Shown here in pieces: positions 61,835 to 64,000 of a stretch of DNA of 64,000 nt (positions are counted from its first letter, which is position 1; each line of letters opens with the position of its first letter). The stretch is taken from assembly GCA_035726825.1 (NCBI GenBank), contig JALNTX010000008.1:1-64000 (forward strand), in the 5' to 3' direction. The notes beneath the pieces were generated by a model. That model had not been told where the DNA came from. It saw only the letters and a program-made list of their open reading frames with translations, and did not search any database. The position numbers and the translations under genes were made by a program. The DNA is from Pseudocitrobacter sp913778145. Lineage in GTDB: Bacteria; Pseudomonadota; Gammaproteobacteria; Enterobacterales; Enterobacteriaceae.

Positions 61835-61861
61835 TTGCCAGTGAATGGATTCCGCTGGCAA
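61835..61861. promoter_or_regulatory. inverted repeat upstream of the GPH transporter gene
   Basis: TTGCCAG and CTGGCAA flank a 13-bp spacer, about 100 bp before the transporter ATG. This could be an operator for a dimeric or AraC-type regulator; there is no T run to suggest a terminator. Confidence 0.35.
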
Positions 61862-61960
61862 TAATGAAAAGGTATCAAGCTTTGCATGATTTTACTGTAG
61901 CCGTGTCAGTCCTCCCTTTGCATGACCGGGGGGCTTTTAAAAAGCACAGGATCCACGGCG

Positions 61961-63544
61961 ATGAAAACACGAAAAATTGGATTAGCTAACTACCTTGCCT
62001 ACGGGTCAGGGGATTTTCTCGGCGCAGGCACCACTGCGTTAACGGCAGCCTGGCTGCTCTACTTCTACACCACCTTCTGCGGTTTAACGCCAATTGAAGC
62101 CACGTTCATTTTTGCAACAGCGCGCGTGCTTGATGCCGTTGTCAGCCCGCTGATGGGCTTCTTAACCGACAACTTCGGTTCGACCTGGCTTGGTAAGCGC
62201 TTTGGCCGTCGTAAGTTCTTTATTCTGCTCGGTATTCCCTGCGTCTTCAGCTACTCCTTCATGTGGGTCGGAGACATGGGCTTCTGGTATTACCTGCTGA
62301 CGTATCTGATTTTCGATATCGTCTACACCATGATTCTGGTGCCGTACGAAACGCTGGTGCCGGAAATGACCGACGACTTCAAACAGAAAACCAAATTCTC
62401 CGGCGCGCGTATTTCCATGGCGCAAATGTCAGCGATTCTGGCTTCTTTCCTGCCAGGCATTCTGTTGACTACCTTCGGTAAAGACAACGCTATCTCCTTC
62501 TTCTACGCAAGCCTGGTCTTCTCTGTGCTGTGCGCAATGATGCTGACCTTTGTCTGGTTCTTCACCTGGGAGCGCCCGCGCGAAGAGTGGACGGAAGCGG
62601 CGCTGCGTGCGGAAGAAGAGAAAAAGCACCTGACGTTTGCGCAAAGCATGAGTCGTTTGATTACCGAACTGACCTCCACGCTGCGGATTAAAATTTTCCG
62701 CCAGCACCTGGGCATGTACCTCGGTGGTTACATCGCGCAGGACGTTTTTAACGCAGTGTTTACCTACTACGTGGTCTTCGTGCTGATGCAGGAAGCCTCA
62801 ATGGCCTCTAACCTGCTGGGTACCATGGCCATCTTCCAGTTCATCGCGGTTATCGCCATGATCCCGCTGTGCATTCGCTTCGGGCCGGCGCCGTCTTATC
62901 GCATGGTGGTGGTGCTGTTTGGCCTCGGTTCACTCTCCTACGCGATGCTTTATTACGCGGGCATGAGTGATGTCTATTCTCTGCTACTGCTGATTTCAGC
63001 CATCGCCGGTCTGGGGCGCGGCGGTATCAACTATGTACCGTGGAACACCTATACCTACATTTCTGACGTCGATGAAGTGATTACCGGCCAGCGCCGCGAA
63101 GGCATCTTTGCGGGCATCATGACCCTGACGCGTAAAGCGTCTCAGGCAGGGGCGGTGATGGTGGTGGGTATCATCATGCAGATGTCGGGTTTTGTCTCCG
63201 GTCAGAAAGTTCAGCCGCCGGAAGTCAGCCACACCATCCTGATGATCTTAAGCTTCGGCACTATTCTGGTACTGGCCTGCGGCTTCCTGGTCTCTCTGCG
63301 TTTCAAACTGAATCTGAAAACGCACAGCGTTCTGCGTGAAGAGACCGCGAAAATGCGTGAATCGGGCCGCCCAATGCCGGAAAGCATCACCCCGGATGCC
63401 CGCGCGACGGTCGAAATGCTGGCAGGGATGCCTTATGAATCCCTGTGGGGCAACAACAATATTGGTTATCTGAATCGTAACAAACCTGCTGCGCCATCGC
63501 TTAAGCAGGGTGTCACATTGAATTCGACTTATCACAGAGGTTAA
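61961..63544 (+). CDS. GPH-family sugar:cation symporter, RhiT-like
   Basis: This 527-residue transporter of the glycoside-pentoside-hexuronide family (MelB-like) has twelve helices. The N-terminus A-Y-G-S-G-D-F-L-G-A-G and R-V-L-D-A-V-V-S-P-L-M-G-F-L-T-D is the cation-site motif, followed by K-R-F-G-R-R-K. The next gene is GH105, overlapping by one base (TAATG); the pair matches the Dickeya rhiT-rhiN operon for uptake and cleavage of unsaturated rhamnogalacturonides. The C-terminal tail is long and hydrophilic. ATG 61961 is preferred to 61922 by family alignment. Confidence 0.83.
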   Translation: MKTRKIGLANYLAYGSGDFLGAGTTALTAAWLLYFYTTFCGLTPIEATFIFATARVLDAVVSPLMGFLTDNFGSTWLGKRFGRRKFFILLGIPCVFSYSFMWVGDMGFWYYLLTYLIFDIVYTMILVPYETLVPEMTDDFKQKTKFSGARISMAQMSAILASFLPGILLTTFGKDNAISFFYASLVFSVLCAMMLTFVWFFTWERPREEWTEAALRAEEEKKHLTFAQSMSRLITELTSTLRIKIFRQHLGMYLGGYIAQDVFNAVFTYYVVFVLMQEASMASNLLGTMAIFQFIAVIAMIPLCIRFGPAPSYRMVVVLFGLGSLSYAMLYYAGMSDVYSLLLLISAIAGLGRGGINYVPWNTYTYISDVDEVITGQRREGIFAGIMTLTRKASQAGAVMVVGIIMQMSGFVSGQKVQPPEVSHTILMILSFGTILVLACGFLVSLRFKLNLKTHSVLREETAKMRESGRPMPESITPDARATVEMLAGMPYESLWGNNNIGYLNRNKPAAPSLKQGVTLNSTYHRG

Positions 63545-64000
63545 TGGATATGAAAGTTTGGCCGGTAAAACACAGCGCGTTATTACGTCAACCGGAGCGT
63601 TTTATCTCCCGGGAAGAACTGAAGGGTTTGATCCAGACAGTGACAAACAATCTGGTCAACATTAAGGATGAAACCGGTCAGTTCCTGTTGCGCCTCGACG
63701 ATGGCCGCGTGATTGATACCAAAGGCTGGGCGGGTTGGGAGTGGACGCACGGCGTCGGCCTGTACGGTATTCACCAATATTTCCAGCAGACAGGCGATGT
63801 GGCGATGCGTGACATCATCGACAACTGGTTCGCCGACCGCTTCGCCGAGGGCGCAACCACCAAAAACGTCAACACCATGGCACCGTTCCTGACGCTGGCG
63901 TATCGCTACGAAGAGACCGGTAACCCAGAATATTTGCCGTGGCTCGATAGCTGGGCTGAGTGGGCGATGAACGAAATGCCGCGCACTCGTCACGGCGGCA
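63544..64000 (+). CDS. GH105 unsaturated rhamnogalacturonyl hydrolase, RhiN/YteR-like (partial)
   Basis: The first 152 residues reach the window edge. It has W-E-W-T-H-G-V-G-L-Y-G, the alternating helical repeats of an (alpha/alpha)6 barrel, and M-P-R-T-R-H-G-G, matching the L-P-R-T-x-x-G-G segment of YteR-type enzymes. Such enzymes hydrate the unsaturated galacturonyl end left by rhamnogalacturonan lyase, releasing rhamnose-containing products. No signal peptide is seen, so it is cytoplasmic. The start is ATG 63544 or 63550. It is coupled to the RhiT-like transporter. Confidence 0.85.
   Translation, partial: MDMKVWPVKHSALLRQPERFISREELKGLIQTVTNNLVNIKDETGQFLLRLDDGRVIDTKGWAGWEWTHGVGLYGIHQYFQQTGDVAMRDIIDNWFADRFAEGATTKNVNTMAPFLTLAYRYEETGNPEYLPWLDSWAEWAMNEMPRTRHGG

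Overview
This is chromosomal DNA of a motile enterobacterium (Enterobacteriaceae). Gene content and order follow the E. coli/Salmonella flagellar regions IIIa and II. The presence of both Tar and Tap, several insertions absent from E. coli K-12, and overall divergence suggest Enterobacter, Lelliottia, Kosakonia or Citrobacter; the genus cannot be fixed from this window.

Positions 1-4486 look like the right end of a prophage. They hold a silent tail-fibre variable segment reading leftwards, a DNA-invertase crossover site, a Pin/Gin-type invertase, an SOS-controlled umuDC pair, and a large serine recombinase whose frame is broken at a run of eight A residues directly after its start codon. Normal core genome resumes at yedK.

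Positions 4487-14770 carry yedK, yedF-yedE, yedD, amyA, fliT-fliS-fliD, fliC (long central variable domain), fliA and fliZ, with sigma28 promoters before fliD and fliC. Positions 14856-25888 carry cystine uptake and D-cysteine degradation (tcyJ, dcyD, tcyL, tcyN), sdiA, yecF, uvrY-uvrC, pgsA, the tRNA cluster glyW-cysT-leuZ, yecA, tyrP and yecH. Positions 25923-31819 hold iron-storage genes (ftnA, ftnB), yecR, an RpiB-like isomerase, a 14-helix-type MFS exporter, the small protein/sRNA locus azuCR, yecJ and a DJ-1 family gene.

Positions 32112-38496 carry arabinose uptake (araFGH), trehalose synthesis (otsBA) and uspC. Positions 39277-52810 are flagellar/chemotaxis region II: flhDC, a probable MotR sRNA, motAB, cheAW, a six-unit REP array, a dicarboxylate/amino-acid symporter (an insertion relative to E. 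coli), then tar, tap, cheR, cheB, cheY and cheZ.

From 53077 to the right edge the flagellar genes flhB-flhA-flhE are bracketed by carbohydrate genes. On the left are an AraC-type regulator, an MFS permease and a GH78 alpha-L-rhamnosidase. On the right are a GPH-family transporter resembling RhiT and the start of a GH105 unsaturated rhamnogalacturonyl hydrolase resembling RhiN. Together they look like an uptake and breakdown pathway for rhamnose-containing pectin fragments or plant rhamnosides. This is the least conventional part of the window.
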